A DNA stretch of 9,394 nucleotides from Candidatus Segetimicrobium genomatis (lineage in GTDB: Bacteria; Sysuimicrobiota; Sysuimicrobiia; Sysuimicrobiales; Segetimicrobiaceae). The stretch spans positions 1 to 9,394 of the forward strand of contig VBAO01000007.1 in NCBI GenBank assembly GCA_005883865.1. Reading direction: 5' to 3'. Each line of letters starts with the position of its first letter. Position 1 is the first letter of the stretch. The notes under the pieces are model-generated. The model saw nothing but the letters and a program-made list of their open reading frames with translations, searched no databases and was not told where the DNA came from. This document shows, piece by piece, positions 1 through 6,525 of the stretch. The translations under genes and the position numbers were made by a program.

Positions 1-2
1 AC

Positions 3-876
3 TACCGGCAGCACGGGGGGTTTGTCATCGGCGGGGCGATCGACAAGTACGTGTACATCACCCTCCACCAGACCTTCGATCAGGAATTGATCATCAAGTA
101 CTCCCGGATGGAGCGGGTGCGGTCGGCCGGCGAAGTGCAGCACCCGATCATTCGGGAGGCGTTGAAGCTGATGCTGGACGGCCCTCCCCACCTCGAGATC
201 ACCAGCATGGCGGACATCCCGGCGGGGACCGGGCTCGGGTCCTCCGGCAGCTTCACCACCGCGCTGCTGAAGGCCCTGCACATCGTCAAAAAGAACCCGA
301 TCCACGCCCGCGATCTCGCCGAGCAGGCGTGCCACATCGAGATGGATCTCGTCGGCAGGCCGATCGGCAAGCAGGATCAGTACATCGCCGCCTACGGCGG
401 GCTCACCTGTCTCGAGTTCCTCCCCGACGGTCGGGTGCACGCCTCACCGCTCAAGGTCGATGCGGATACCCTCTATACCCTGGAAGACAACCTACTACTG
501 TTCTTCACCGGGTACTCCCGCCAACGATTCGGCGATGGTCAACGAGCTTCACCTGGTGAAGGAGCTGGGATGGAAGAGCAAGGAGGCCCTCGAATCCGCG
601 GACCTCGTCCGCTTCGCGGAGCTGATGAACGAGCATTGGGAGCGCAAACGGCAGCGCTCCGACGGGATCAGCAATGATCGGATCGACGAGTGGTATGATC
701 TGGCGAGACGGAACGGGGCCCTTGGAGGGAAGCTTATCGGCGCCGGTGGGGGAGGGTTCCTGATGTTCTACGCGGAGGACCAGCGGGCCCTGCGGCGCGC
801 CATGGGGCAGGCCGGGCTCCACGAAGTACGATTTCGATTCGATTTCGAGGGCACCAAGCTGATCGCCGAGTCCTAA
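3..876 (+). pseudogene. hddA: D-glycero-D-manno-heptose 7-phosphate kinase (HddA-like GHMP kinase), 5' partial, frameshifted
   Basis: This GHMP-superfamily kinase would phosphorylate D-glycero-D-manno-heptose 7-phosphate at O-1 in the cytoplasm, the second step to GDP-heptose. The frame is already open at base 3 (YRQHGGFVIGGAIDKYVYIT), so the start lies outside the window. The GHMP ATP-binding loop is clear (PAGTGLGSSGSFTTALL, about bases 219-269), followed by HIEMDLVGRPIGKQDQYIAAYGG. After FFTGYSR (501-521) the frame goes wrong. The family sequence resumes one frame over at ANDSAMVNELHLVKELG (from 520) and runs through the C-terminal GALGGKLIGAGGGGFLMFY motif and RFRFDFEGTK to a TAA at 874-876. 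About 14 residues normally found between these blocks are absent, so this is a short deletion plus frameshift, not a single-base slip. It is convergent with the operon. Both halves match HddA closely; whether the lesion is biological or an assembly error is open. Confidence 0.85.
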
Positions 877-1838
877 CCCCCAGCACCGTCCCCCAGGACG
901 CGGGCCCACGCCTGGACCACGGCCGGCGTTTCGATCCGGTAGAACCCCAGCCGCTGTCTCAGCCGCCACGCCCTGCCGCCGATCGCTCGGACGGGCGCGG
1001 GTGGCACCACCCGCAACACGCCTCTCAGGATCGTGCCGAGAGGCCTGGGGATCATCTCTGCCGTCACCGCGATCGACCCCGCCGGGTCCCGGGCGACCAG
1101 GCAGGCGAACGCGAGCTTGCGCCTGCAGGATCGTAGAACGGCCTTCGACATCTCGAGCGTGTGCCGCTTCAGCCGCCACTGGATCTCCATCGCGGTGTTG
1201 CTATCGTCCCGGAGCTCGACCACCACCAAGGCCTCGTCCTGGTGTCCGACGCGGACGCCCGCCCGGGCCAGCCGCAGGCAGAGCTCCCATTCCTCCGGGT
1301 AATAGCGGTCTTCCCGGAAGAGAAACCCGTTCCGCACCAGGTCGCCGGCGAGCATCAAGGTGTTCGGATTGATCATCGAGCCGTGCAGCAGGTCCCTGAA
1401 GAAGTCGCCCGACCCGCGCCCCCGCCTGCGGCCGAGCAGCGTCCGCGGATCCCGCGAATAGAAGTGCGCGGCGTCGCAGAACGCTCCTTGGAAGCCCGGG
1501 GTCGCCTCCAGGAACGCCACCTGCCGCTCGACCTTGGCGGGAAGGTACGCGTCGTCGGCGTCCAGGAAGGTGACGTATTTCCCGGCGCTCAGCCGGATCC
1601 CGTGATTGCGGGCGGCCGCCTGCCCGCGGTTCGCCTGGACCACCAGCCGGATGCGGGGATCCGAAAACGACCGAACGATCTCCGCCGTCCTGTCGGTCGA
1701 TCCGTCGTCGACCACGATGATCTCCAGATTGGGATACGCCTGGCCGAGCGCGCTCCGGAGGGCCCGAGCGACAAACCGCTCCGCATTGAAGGCGGGAACG
1801 ATGATCGAGACGAGCGGGGCTGGCACAGGCACGGTCAC
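873..1838 (-). CDS. Family 2 glycosyltransferase
   Basis: Predicted cytoplasmic GT-A fold transferase that moves a sugar from a nucleotide donor to a growing glycan. The N-terminus opens directly on the family core PLVSIIVPAFN. The nucleotide-binding DDGSTDRT and the metal-binding FLDADD (DXD-type) follow within the first 100 residues, and an acceptor-side EEWELCLRLARAG block lies further on. No membrane segment is seen. I chose GTG at 1836-1838 because it overlaps the TGA of the upstream nucleotidyltransferase as GTGA (1835-1838), implying translational coupling; an upstream GTG at 1863-1865 would add 9 residues. The length of about 321 aa is usual. It is the last gene of the operon, and its TAG (873-875) lies inside the end of the convergent kinase gene. 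Donor and acceptor cannot be told from sequence. Confidence 0.88.
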   Translation of the reverse strand: MTVPVPAPLVSIIVPAFNAERFVARALRSALGQAYPNLEIIVVDDGSTDRTAEIVRSFSDPRIRLVVQANRGQAAARNHGIRLSAGKYVTFLDADDAYLPAKVERQVAFLEATPGFQGAFCDAAHFYSRDPRTLLGRRRGRGSGDFFRDLLHGSMINPNTLMLAGDLVRNGFLFREDRYYPEEWELCLRLARAGVRVGHQDEALVVVELRDDSNTAMEIQWRLKRHTLEMSKAVLRSCRRKLAFACLVARDPAGSIAVTAEMIPRPLGTILRGVLRVVPPAPVRAIGGRAWRLRQRLGFYRIETPAVVQAWARVLGDGAGG

Positions 1839-2605
1839 ACGCCTGAGCCCGCAATCTCCCGCCACAGGTGCTCGACGCGCCGGAGGTCATCGGGGCCGTC
1901 GATCCACCACAGGTGCTCGTCCTCGGCCATGCGGTATCCGTACACCGGGCGGCCGGCGGCGAGCAGGCCGGGAAAGACCTCGTGCGCGAAGTCCACGGCG
2001 CGGCCCCCGGGAATCGCATCGAGCACCGCGGGTTCCAGCACATAGATGCCGGCGTTGACCCAGTGACTGAAGACTTCCCCCGGGCGCGGCTTCTCGAGGA
2101 ACCGGACGATGCGGCCCTGGTCGTCCTCGGCGACGATGCCGCTGTGGGCGGGATCCTCGCGGTAGTGGAGCGCGATGGTGGCCACGCCCCCATGGGCGTC
2201 GTGGCGCTCCCACAGCCGGTCCAGCCGGCAGGTGCTGAGGTTGTCCCCGTACCAGACAAAAAACGGGCCCCGGAACAACCCCTCCACGTTCTTGACGCCC
2301 CCCGCCGTTCCCAGGACCTGCGGCTCATGCGAGTAGGTGATCCGGACTCCCCACCGCCCCCCATCGCCGAAATACCCGGTGACCACATCCGGGAGGTGAT
2401 GGAGGTTGATCACGAGCTCGGTGATGCCATGCTTTCGGAGCCACAGGATGCCGTGCTCCAACAGGGGTTTTCCCCCGAGCGGCACCATGCACTTCGGCGT
2501 GTGGTCGGTGAGCGGTCGCAGGCGGGTCCCCAGGCCCGCGGCCAGGATCATCGCCCGGACGGGGCGGTCGCGCGGGTGATGGGGCACGGCCCCATCACCC
2601 GGCAT
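1835..2605 (-). CDS. hddC: Sugar-1-phosphate nucleotidyltransferase, probable D-glycero-D-manno-heptose 1-phosphate guanylyltransferase
   Basis: Predicted to activate a sugar 1-phosphate with a nucleoside triphosphate. Beside HddA, GmhB and GmhA genes, the likely product is GDP-D-glycero-alpha-D-manno-heptose. The pyrophosphorylase signature GLGTRLRPLT with the catalytic-type lysine PK is at residues 24-38, GTAGG at 99-103, the metal-binding YGDN at 119-122, FLEKP at 169-173, VNAGIYV at 183-189 and WWID at 233-236. No C-terminal hexapeptide or mannose isomerase domain is present, so it is the short single-domain type. Family members usually begin one or two residues before MILAAG, so ATG 2605 (11-base overlap with the SDR gene) leaves about 17 unusual leading residues. 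GTG 2587 and ATG 2551 are alternatives. A strong hairpin lies across this start region. Mannose 1-phosphate or glucose 1-phosphate specificity cannot be excluded. Confidence 0.82.
   Translation of the reverse strand: MPGDGAVPHHPRDRPVRAMILAAGLGTRLRPLTDHTPKCMVPLGGKPLLEHGILWLRKHGITELVINLHHLPDVVTGYFGDGGRWGVRITYSHEPQVLGTAGGVKNVEGLFRGPFFVWYGDNLSTCRLDRLWERHDAHGGVATIALHYREDPAHSGIVAEDDQGRIVRFLEKPRPGEVFSHWVNAGIYVLEPAVLDAIPGGRAVDFAHEVFPGLLAAGRPVYGYRMAEDEHLWWIDGPDDLRRVEHLWREIAGSGV
2573..2601. repeat. Perfect 13-bp inverted repeat with 3-base loop at the SDR/nucleotidyltransferase junction
   Basis: The arms are CGGGTGATGGGGC (2573-2585) and GCCCCATCACCCG (2589-2601), exact reverse complements separated by ACG. 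The repeat covers the SDR stop codon (2597-2595) and sits just downstream of ATG 2605 on the minus-strand transcript. No T-run follows it in the direction of transcription, so it does not look like an intrinsic terminator. It could tune translation of the downstream gene, stabilise mRNA or pause polymerase. If the true start of the nucleotidyltransferase is ATG 2551, the hairpin becomes a short intergenic element. Confidence 0.7.
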
Positions 2606-3482
2606 CGCGGGGCATCGTCTCCAGGAGCGGCCGCACCGTGGGATGGTCGAGGCGGCGCAGGGTGAGCCAGGCGGAAGAGGCCAACTCGGCGATCCGCGCG
2701 GCTCCCCAGGTCTGCCAGTCGTCGAACGGGGCCGCGATCAGCTTGCCCGTGAGGCCATCCGATCGGTCCGAGGCCAGCCAGACGGCGAGGGTGGCCGGGA
2801 GCTCACCGGGCACGCCGCCTTCGCCCGTTTCCCGAAGCCGCCGGACTCGCGCGAACTGGACCCCTGCCCGCTCGCCGGCCGCGAGCACCTCGTCCTGCAG
2901 CCGCGTATCCACCAGGCCGGGCGCGATCGCGTTGACCTGGACATTGAACTCGCGGAGCTCCTCGGCGAGGGTTTCGGTCAACCGCACCACGGCGGCCTTC
3001 GAGGCGCCGTAGGCGGAAAATCGGGGAGGCGGAGACGCCGCGCCTCCCCCCGACAGGTTAATGACCTTGCCGCGTCGCTGTTTGATCATGTGGGGCACGA
3101 CCGCGTGGCAACACAAGAACGTCCCCAGCAGGTTCACGTCGATCGCGCGCTTCCACGCCGCCACGTCGGTGTCCCATAAGGGCCCGATGGGCCCGGGGAC
3201 GCCCGCCGCGTTGACCAGCACGTCGATCCGGCCGTAGGCGTCGAGGGCCGCCCGCGTGAGTCGCTCGACCTGCGCGGGCTGTGACACGTCCGACGGCACC
3301 GCGCGGGCGGCCCCGCCGAGCTGTTCGATGCGGGCCACCACCTGCCCGAGCTCCGCCCCGGTCCGGGCCGCCACCACCACCCGCGCACCTTCGCGGGCCA
3401 GCGCCAGGGCCACGGCTTCCCCGATCCCGCGGCCGCCCCCGGTGACGATCGCGACCCGGCCCTTCACCCCGTCAGCGCTCAA
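2595..3482 (-). CDS. Short-chain dehydrogenase/reductase (classical SDR)
   Basis: NAD(P)-dependent oxidoreductase of the classical SDR family, probably acting on a sugar or nucleotide sugar. The cofactor loop TGGGRGIG is at residues 14-21, NAAG at 91-94, the catalytic Asn in DVNLLG at 117, Ser in INLSGG at 144, and Tyr/Lys in YGASK at 158-162; all four catalytic residues are present. After the Rossmann core, SDGLTGKLIAAPFDDW and a C-terminal tail with WLTLRRLD extend it to 295 aa, against the usual 250 or so. The start used here is TTG at 3480-3482, an 11-base overlap with the epimerase stop. GTG at 3465-3467, five codons later and just past that stop, is equally plausible. Its place between the epimerase and the HddC-like gene suggests a role in heptose or glycan modification. 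The substrate is unknown. Confidence 0.87.
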   Translation of the reverse strand: MSADGVKGRVAIVTGGGRGIGEAVALALAREGARVVVAARTGAELGQVVARIEQLGGAARAVPSDVSQPAQVERLTRAALDAYGRIDVLVNAAGVPGPIGPLWDTDVAAWKRAIDVNLLGTFLCCHAVVPHMIKQRRGKVINLSGGGAASPPPRFSAYGASKAAVVRLTETLAEELREFNVQVNAIAPGLVDTRLQDEVLAAGERAGVQFARVRRLRETGEGGVPGELPATLAVWLASDRSDGLTGKLIAAPFDDWQTWGAARIAELASSAWLTLRRLDHPTVRPLLETMPRDAG

Positions 3483-4671
3483 CCTGGAGGAGCACCCCGT
3501 TCTCCCGCATCATCCGCTCGGCTTCTTCGAGGCCCTCCCGGGTTCCCGATTGTTCCTTGATCCACTCCGTGTACTCCGCGATGTTCTGCTCGACCGGGAT
3601 GGCCGGCTCCCACCCCAGGGCGCGCAGCTTCGAGTTGTCGGACACGGTGTGGCGCGTGTCGCCGAGCCGGAACTCGCGGGGGATCACCGGCTCGAGGGGG
3701 CTCCCGAAGGCCCGCTGCATCATCGAGGCGATCTCGAGGACCGTGACCGCCCGGCCGCCCCCGACGTTGAAGACCTGGTGGTTGGCCCGCTCGTCCTCGA
3801 TCACCAGGAGATTGGCGCGGGCGACGTCGTGCACGTTGATGTAGTCCCGCAGCTGCTGGCCGTCCTCGTAGACCACCGGAGGCAGCTCGTGCAGAATGCG
3901 GAGGGCGAAGCGGCGGGCCACCCCGGAGTAGGCGTTGTACAGCGAGTTCCGCCGGCCCTGGACGTAGGTGTACCGCATGCAGACGGTCGGGATCTCATAC
4001 CGCCGGCCGAGCCGGTCGGCCAGCAGCTCGATCGCGTACTTCGAGATCCCGTAGGCGGTGCCGGGGCTGATCGTGGACTCCCGAATCAGGAGGGGCTCCA
4101 TCTTGCCGCCGCACACCTCGCACCGGATCTCCCACTCGCCGCGCTTGAGCTGGTCGATCGGCCGGGGGCGCGGGATGTGGATGGCCGCGGCCGGCAGATT
4201 GGCCCTCGACGAGGGTCGCGCCGAGAGCTGGTCGTGAATCGAGGGCGCATGGATCCCGCCCGCGCACGACGGGCAGAGGTACGCGCCCTCCCCGGAGACG
4301 GCCTGGGACGACGCGAAGACGATCTTCCGGACCGGGTACCGGTCGCGGTCTGCGATGGCGAGCTCGAAGAGCAGCGCCGCGCTCTCGGTATTCGTATGGA
4401 TGAACCGGGAGAAATCCGGCATGTAGTCCTGATACGCGGCCAGGTGGAACACGACATCCACGTCCCGGAGCGCCCGGCCGAGATCGTCCCGGTTCGTCAC
4501 GTCGCCCAACACGAAGTCCACCCCCTGGGGAATGAAGCCCGGCTTTCCCCGGGGATGGACGCGAGGCTGGAGGTTGTCGAGGATGCGCACCTCGTAGCCG
4601 CGCCGGAGGAGAAGGTCGACGGTGTGCGAGCCGATGAACCCGGCGCCGCCGGTCACCAGGCAGAGGGCCAT
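3472..4671 (-). CDS. NAD-dependent nucleotide-sugar epimerase/dehydratase (extended SDR) with zinc-ribbon-like insert
   Basis: Extended SDR of the type often annotated dTDP-L-rhamnose 4-epimerase or UDP-glucose 4-epimerase-like; it probably epimerises or oxidises a nucleotide-bound sugar in the cytoplasm. The NAD motif VTGGAGFIGSH is at residues 6-16, FASSQAVSGEG (catalytic Ser region) at 119-129, and YGISK (catalytic Tyr207/Lys211) at 207-211. MRYTYVQG, NAYSG and EDGQQLRDYINVHDVARANLL are family blocks in the second half. Between Ser and Tyr lies an insert with two Cys pairs, C133-x2-C136 and C184-x2-C187, resembling a zinc knuckle. I chose ATG 4671, one base after the transaldolase TAG, because it puts the NAD motif at the very N-terminus; an ATG at 4725 would add 18 unlikely residues inside the neighbouring gene. 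Given the locus, a GDP-heptose derivative is a reasonable but unproven substrate. Confidence 0.87.
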   Translation of the reverse strand: MALCLVTGGAGFIGSHTVDLLLRRGYEVRILDNLQPRVHPRGKPGFIPQGVDFVLGDVTNRDDLGRALRDVDVVFHLAAYQDYMPDFSRFIHTNTESAALLFELAIADRDRYPVRKIVFASSQAVSGEGAYLCPSCAGGIHAPSIHDQLSARPSSRANLPAAAIHIPRPRPIDQLKRGEWEIRCEVCGGKMEPLLIRESTISPGTAYGISKYAIELLADRLGRRYEIPTVCMRYTYVQGRRNSLYNAYSGVARRFALRILHELPPVVYEDGQQLRDYINVHDVARANLLVIEDERANHQVFNVGGGRAVTVLEIASMMQRAFGSPLEPVIPREFRLGDTRHTVSDNSKLRALGWEPAIPVEQNIAEYTEWIKEQSGTREGLEEAERMMRENGVLLQVER

Positions 4672-4672
4672 C

Positions 4673-5413
4673 CTACGCCTTTGATCCCGCGCGCGTCGCC
4701 AACGTGTATCCGGCCCTGACGGCATCGTTGCGAAACATCCGTACCGTCTCGAGCGAGTAGTCGTGGAGGTCCTTGCCCACCAGATCGAGTTTGTCGAGGA
4801 TCTCGTGCGTCACCGTGATGATGTGGCATCCGATGGCGTCCGCGTGGTAGATGTTGAGGAGTTCCCGCGGGCTCGCCCAGATGAGCTCGACGTTGGGGGC
4901 GACAGCGACGAGCTCCGCGGCCGCGGCCATGAGGGGCACGGGATCCCGGCCGGTGTCGGCGATCCGCCCCGCGAACACCGACACATACGCGGGACCCGCC
5001 CCCGCGAGACCCGCCACGGCGTCGCGGACCTGGTCGAGGGCCAGGATCGCGGTGACGTTGATCTTGATCCCCGCGGCGCCCAGGTCCCGGATCAGCGCGA
5101 TCGAAGATTCTCCGCGGGTGTTCGTGATGGGGATCTTGACGTACACGTGCCGGCCCCAGGTCGCGATCTCCCGGGCCTGGTGGGCCATCTCCGCGAACTC
5201 ATCCGAGAACACCTCGAACGAGATCGGACGGTCGGGAATCGCCTTCACCACGTCGAGCGCAAACCGGCGGTAATCGGCGACGCCGGCCTTGCGCATGAGG
5301 GTCGGGTTCGTCGTGAACCCCTTGATCCAGGGCTTCCGGGACATCGCCTGCATGCCCTGGAGGTCGGCGCCGTCCGCGAAGATCTTCACGCGGAGGTCGG
5401 TGATGGGAATCAT
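4673..5413 (-). CDS. Transaldolase family protein (small TalC/FSA-like type)
   Basis: Class I aldolase of the transaldolase family, 246 aa, closer in length to the small TalC/fructose-6-phosphate aldolase group than to E. coli TalB. GFTTNPTL is at residues 32-39. The Schiff-base lysine is K93 in VYVKIPITN, and SVFAGRIADTGRDP, IWASPRELLNIY and GCHIITVTHEIL follow, so the barrel looks complete. Transaldolases interconvert sedoheptulose 7-phosphate with erythrose 4-phosphate and fructose 6-phosphate, so this copy could feed sedoheptulose 7-phosphate to the GmhA-like isomerase two genes away. That link is inference. ATG 5413 is well supported: a strong Shine-Dalgarno run lies four bases upstream, and the ATG overlaps the ancestral GmhB stop as ATGA. 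Because of the GmhB frameshift, the same frame is now open without a stop from 5926 to 4673, so gene callers may report one 417-aa fusion. Confidence 0.9.
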   Translation of the reverse strand: MIPITDLRVKIFADGADLQGMQAMSRKPWIKGFTTNPTLMRKAGVADYRRFALDVVKAIPDRPISFEVFSDEFAEMAHQAREIATWGRHVYVKIPITNTRGESSIALIRDLGAAGIKINVTAILALDQVRDAVAGLAGAGPAYVSVFAGRIADTGRDPVPLMAAAAELVAVAPNVELIWASPRELLNIYHADAIGCHIITVTHEILDKLDLVGKDLHDYSLETVRMFRNDAVRAGYTLATRAGSKA

Positions 5414-5926
5414 CGGACTCCTCCTCTGGCGGCGGCCTGGCTGAGCACCCACGATGCGGCATCGGAGAGCGACTTGGCGGTGTATTACCGTCCGGCACCC
5501 GGCGCGGCGGCCGGCCTCCACGTCCCGCCACCGATCGCCGATCATGAAGCTCCGGGCGAGGTCGATCCCGTATTCCTCGGCGGCCTGGAGCAGCAACCCC
5601 GGCCGGGGCTTCCGGCAGGAGCATCCATCCCGGTCGTCGTGATAGCAGACGTAGATGCGCTCGAGCGGGAGCCTGTCGAGGAGAGCGGCGTTCAGGGCTT
5701 CGACGATCTCCCGCCGCTGGATCCCGCGCGCGACATCGGGCTGGTTCGTGGCCCCAATGAGCACAAAGCCCGCGTCCTGCAACCTGCGCAACGCCTCGTG
5801 GGCGTCCCCGGGAATCACCAGTTCCTCGAGCCCCGCCGGCGAATAGGGCTTCCCGTCTCTGACGATCGCCTCGTTGAGCACGCCGTCTCGATCGAAGAAC
5901 ACCGCCCGGCGCGACGCCGCCGTCAT
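5410..5926 (-). CDS. gmhB: D-glycero-D-manno-heptose 1,7-bisphosphate 7-phosphatase (GmhB-like HAD), frameshifted near the C-terminus
   Basis: HAD-IIIA phosphatase removing the 7-phosphate of heptose 1,7-bisphosphate, the step after HddA. From ATG 5926 the motifs are: nucleophile loop FFDRDGVLN (10-18), motif II Thr in GATNQPDV (58-65), zinc loop C94/H96/C102/C104 in CYHDDRDGCSCRKP with motif III Lys106, and motif IV GDRWRD (Asp131, Asp135). All catalytic and zinc residues lie before the lesion. After GCRTV (residue 147, about base 5486) the frame leaves the family sequence. Two frames on, from 5484, it reads YTAKSLSDAASWVLSQ and ends at TGA 5412-5410, overlapping the transaldolase ATG as ATGA; this is the normal GmhB C-terminus. 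The usual 12-15 residues between (FIDYGY-like) are missing. As written, translation would continue into the transaldolase. GGAG lies 8 bases before the start, and the gene overlaps gmhA by ATGA. Confidence 0.83.
5418..5426 (-). promoter_or_regulatory. Strong Shine-Dalgarno site for the transaldolase
   Basis: On the minus strand GAGGAGGAG ends four bases before ATG 5413. It contains the full anti-Shine-Dalgarno match AGGAGG (5425-5420) and is the clearest ribosome binding site in the window. It supports transaldolase being an independently initiated protein even though its frame is fused to the upstream phosphatase as the sequence stands. Confidence 0.75.
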
Positions 5927-6525
5927 TGCAGCGACTCCCACCGGGCGGGTGCGGTCTTGAGCCGGGGATGGGTCACCATCAGGTGCCAGAGCACCGCCTG
6001 CATCGCCTCTGTGTGGGGGGTGATGCGGGCCGGGTTGACCGGGGGCACGACGATGCCGCCCAGGATGCGGGCCCCCCGCTCCCGTCCATACCGGAGCGCG
6101 TGCACCAGGTTGGGGCTGACCCCCCGCTCGAGGTCGCCCCCGCCGACCGAGAACACCAGGAGGAGATCGTCGGCGGTGACCCGGCTGCCCCGGAGCCACC
6201 CCTCGAACGCGGCCGGCCATCCCTCGTCGTTGATCCGCGCCGTGAGCTCAGACACGTTGTCGGTCGGGGTGTAGGCTTCAAACCCGGCGAGCTTGCGGAA
6301 ATCATTCACCGCGTGCGAGGCGTTGGCGGCGCCCCCGCCGACCCCGAGGACGAACAAACGCCCGCCCCGCTTCCGTGTCTCCGCAAGGAGGCCGACGGCC
6401 CGCTCGATGGCGTCGGTATCAAGTTGCTGGATGATGCGAACGGCCTCGGTCAAATACTCCTGCGCGAACCCCCCTGGACCGCACAGCCCATCCATGTACG
6501 TCATCAATTGGCCGCGTCGAATCAT
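5923..6525 (-). CDS. gmhA: SIS-domain sugar isomerase, GmhA-like (sedoheptulose 7-phosphate isomerase), with internal gap
   Basis: Predicted to convert sedoheptulose 7-phosphate to D-glycero-D-manno-heptose 7-phosphate, the first committed step, in the cytoplasm. It is 200 aa, single SIS domain. FVLGVGGGAANASHAVNDFRK (from residue 58) is the phosphosugar-binding region, NVSELTARINDEGW (90-103) and VFSVGGGDLERGVSPNLV (124-141) follow, and ITPHTEAMQAVLWH (168-181) is the C-terminal catalytic block. Two oddities: residue 65 is Gly where GmhA-type proteins carry Ser (GGS), and GARILGG (151-157) joins straight to IVVPPVNP, so the usual GRDGGYTA...ADAC stretch of about 15 residues is absent, in frame. 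Start ATG 6525 overlaps the upstream TGA as ATGA, with GAGGA upstream. The assignment rests on sequence likeness and GmhB/HddA/HddC neighbours; activity of this form is doubtful. Confidence 0.82.
   Translation of the reverse strand: MIRRGQLMTYMDGLCGPGGFAQEYLTEAVRIIQQLDTDAIERAVGLLAETRKRGGRLFVLGVGGGAANASHAVNDFRKLAGFEAYTPTDNVSELTARINDEGWPAAFEGWLRGSRVTADDLLLVFSVGGGDLERGVSPNLVHALRYGRERGARILGGIVVPPVNPARITPHTEAMQAVLWHLMVTHPRLKTAPARWESLQ

Noticed and set aside
518..524. CCGCCAA occurs at the hddA junction and, on the minus strand, at 5480-5474 beside the gmhB junction, hinting at a common deletion motif
   Set aside because: A seven-base match in GC-rich coding DNA is expected by chance, and the gmhA junction shares only the GGCGG/CCGCC core. 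Without the intact parent sequences it is not evidence.
2573..2601. Hairpin considered as an intrinsic terminator
   Set aside because: No T-run follows on the minus-strand transcript, and coding sequence of the next gene begins at once.
3256..4719. Long plus-strand open frame (487 aa) opposite the epimerase and part of the SDR gene
   Set aside because: It is antisense to genes with full motif sets, is rich in Arg/Pro/Gly/Asp/Val as expected for a GC-rich shadow, and has no recognisable domain.
5927..6220. Upstream extension of the gmhB/transaldolase frame to 6220
   Set aside because: This stretch lies in the gmhA gene in a different frame and has no family resemblance. ATG 5926 with its ATGA overlap fits the HAD start.
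4763..6274. Long plus-strand open frame (503 aa) opposite transaldolase, gmhB and gmhA
   Set aside because: Shadow frame of GC-rich coding DNA. Its translation shows no family motif, and the opposite strand holds clear enzymes.
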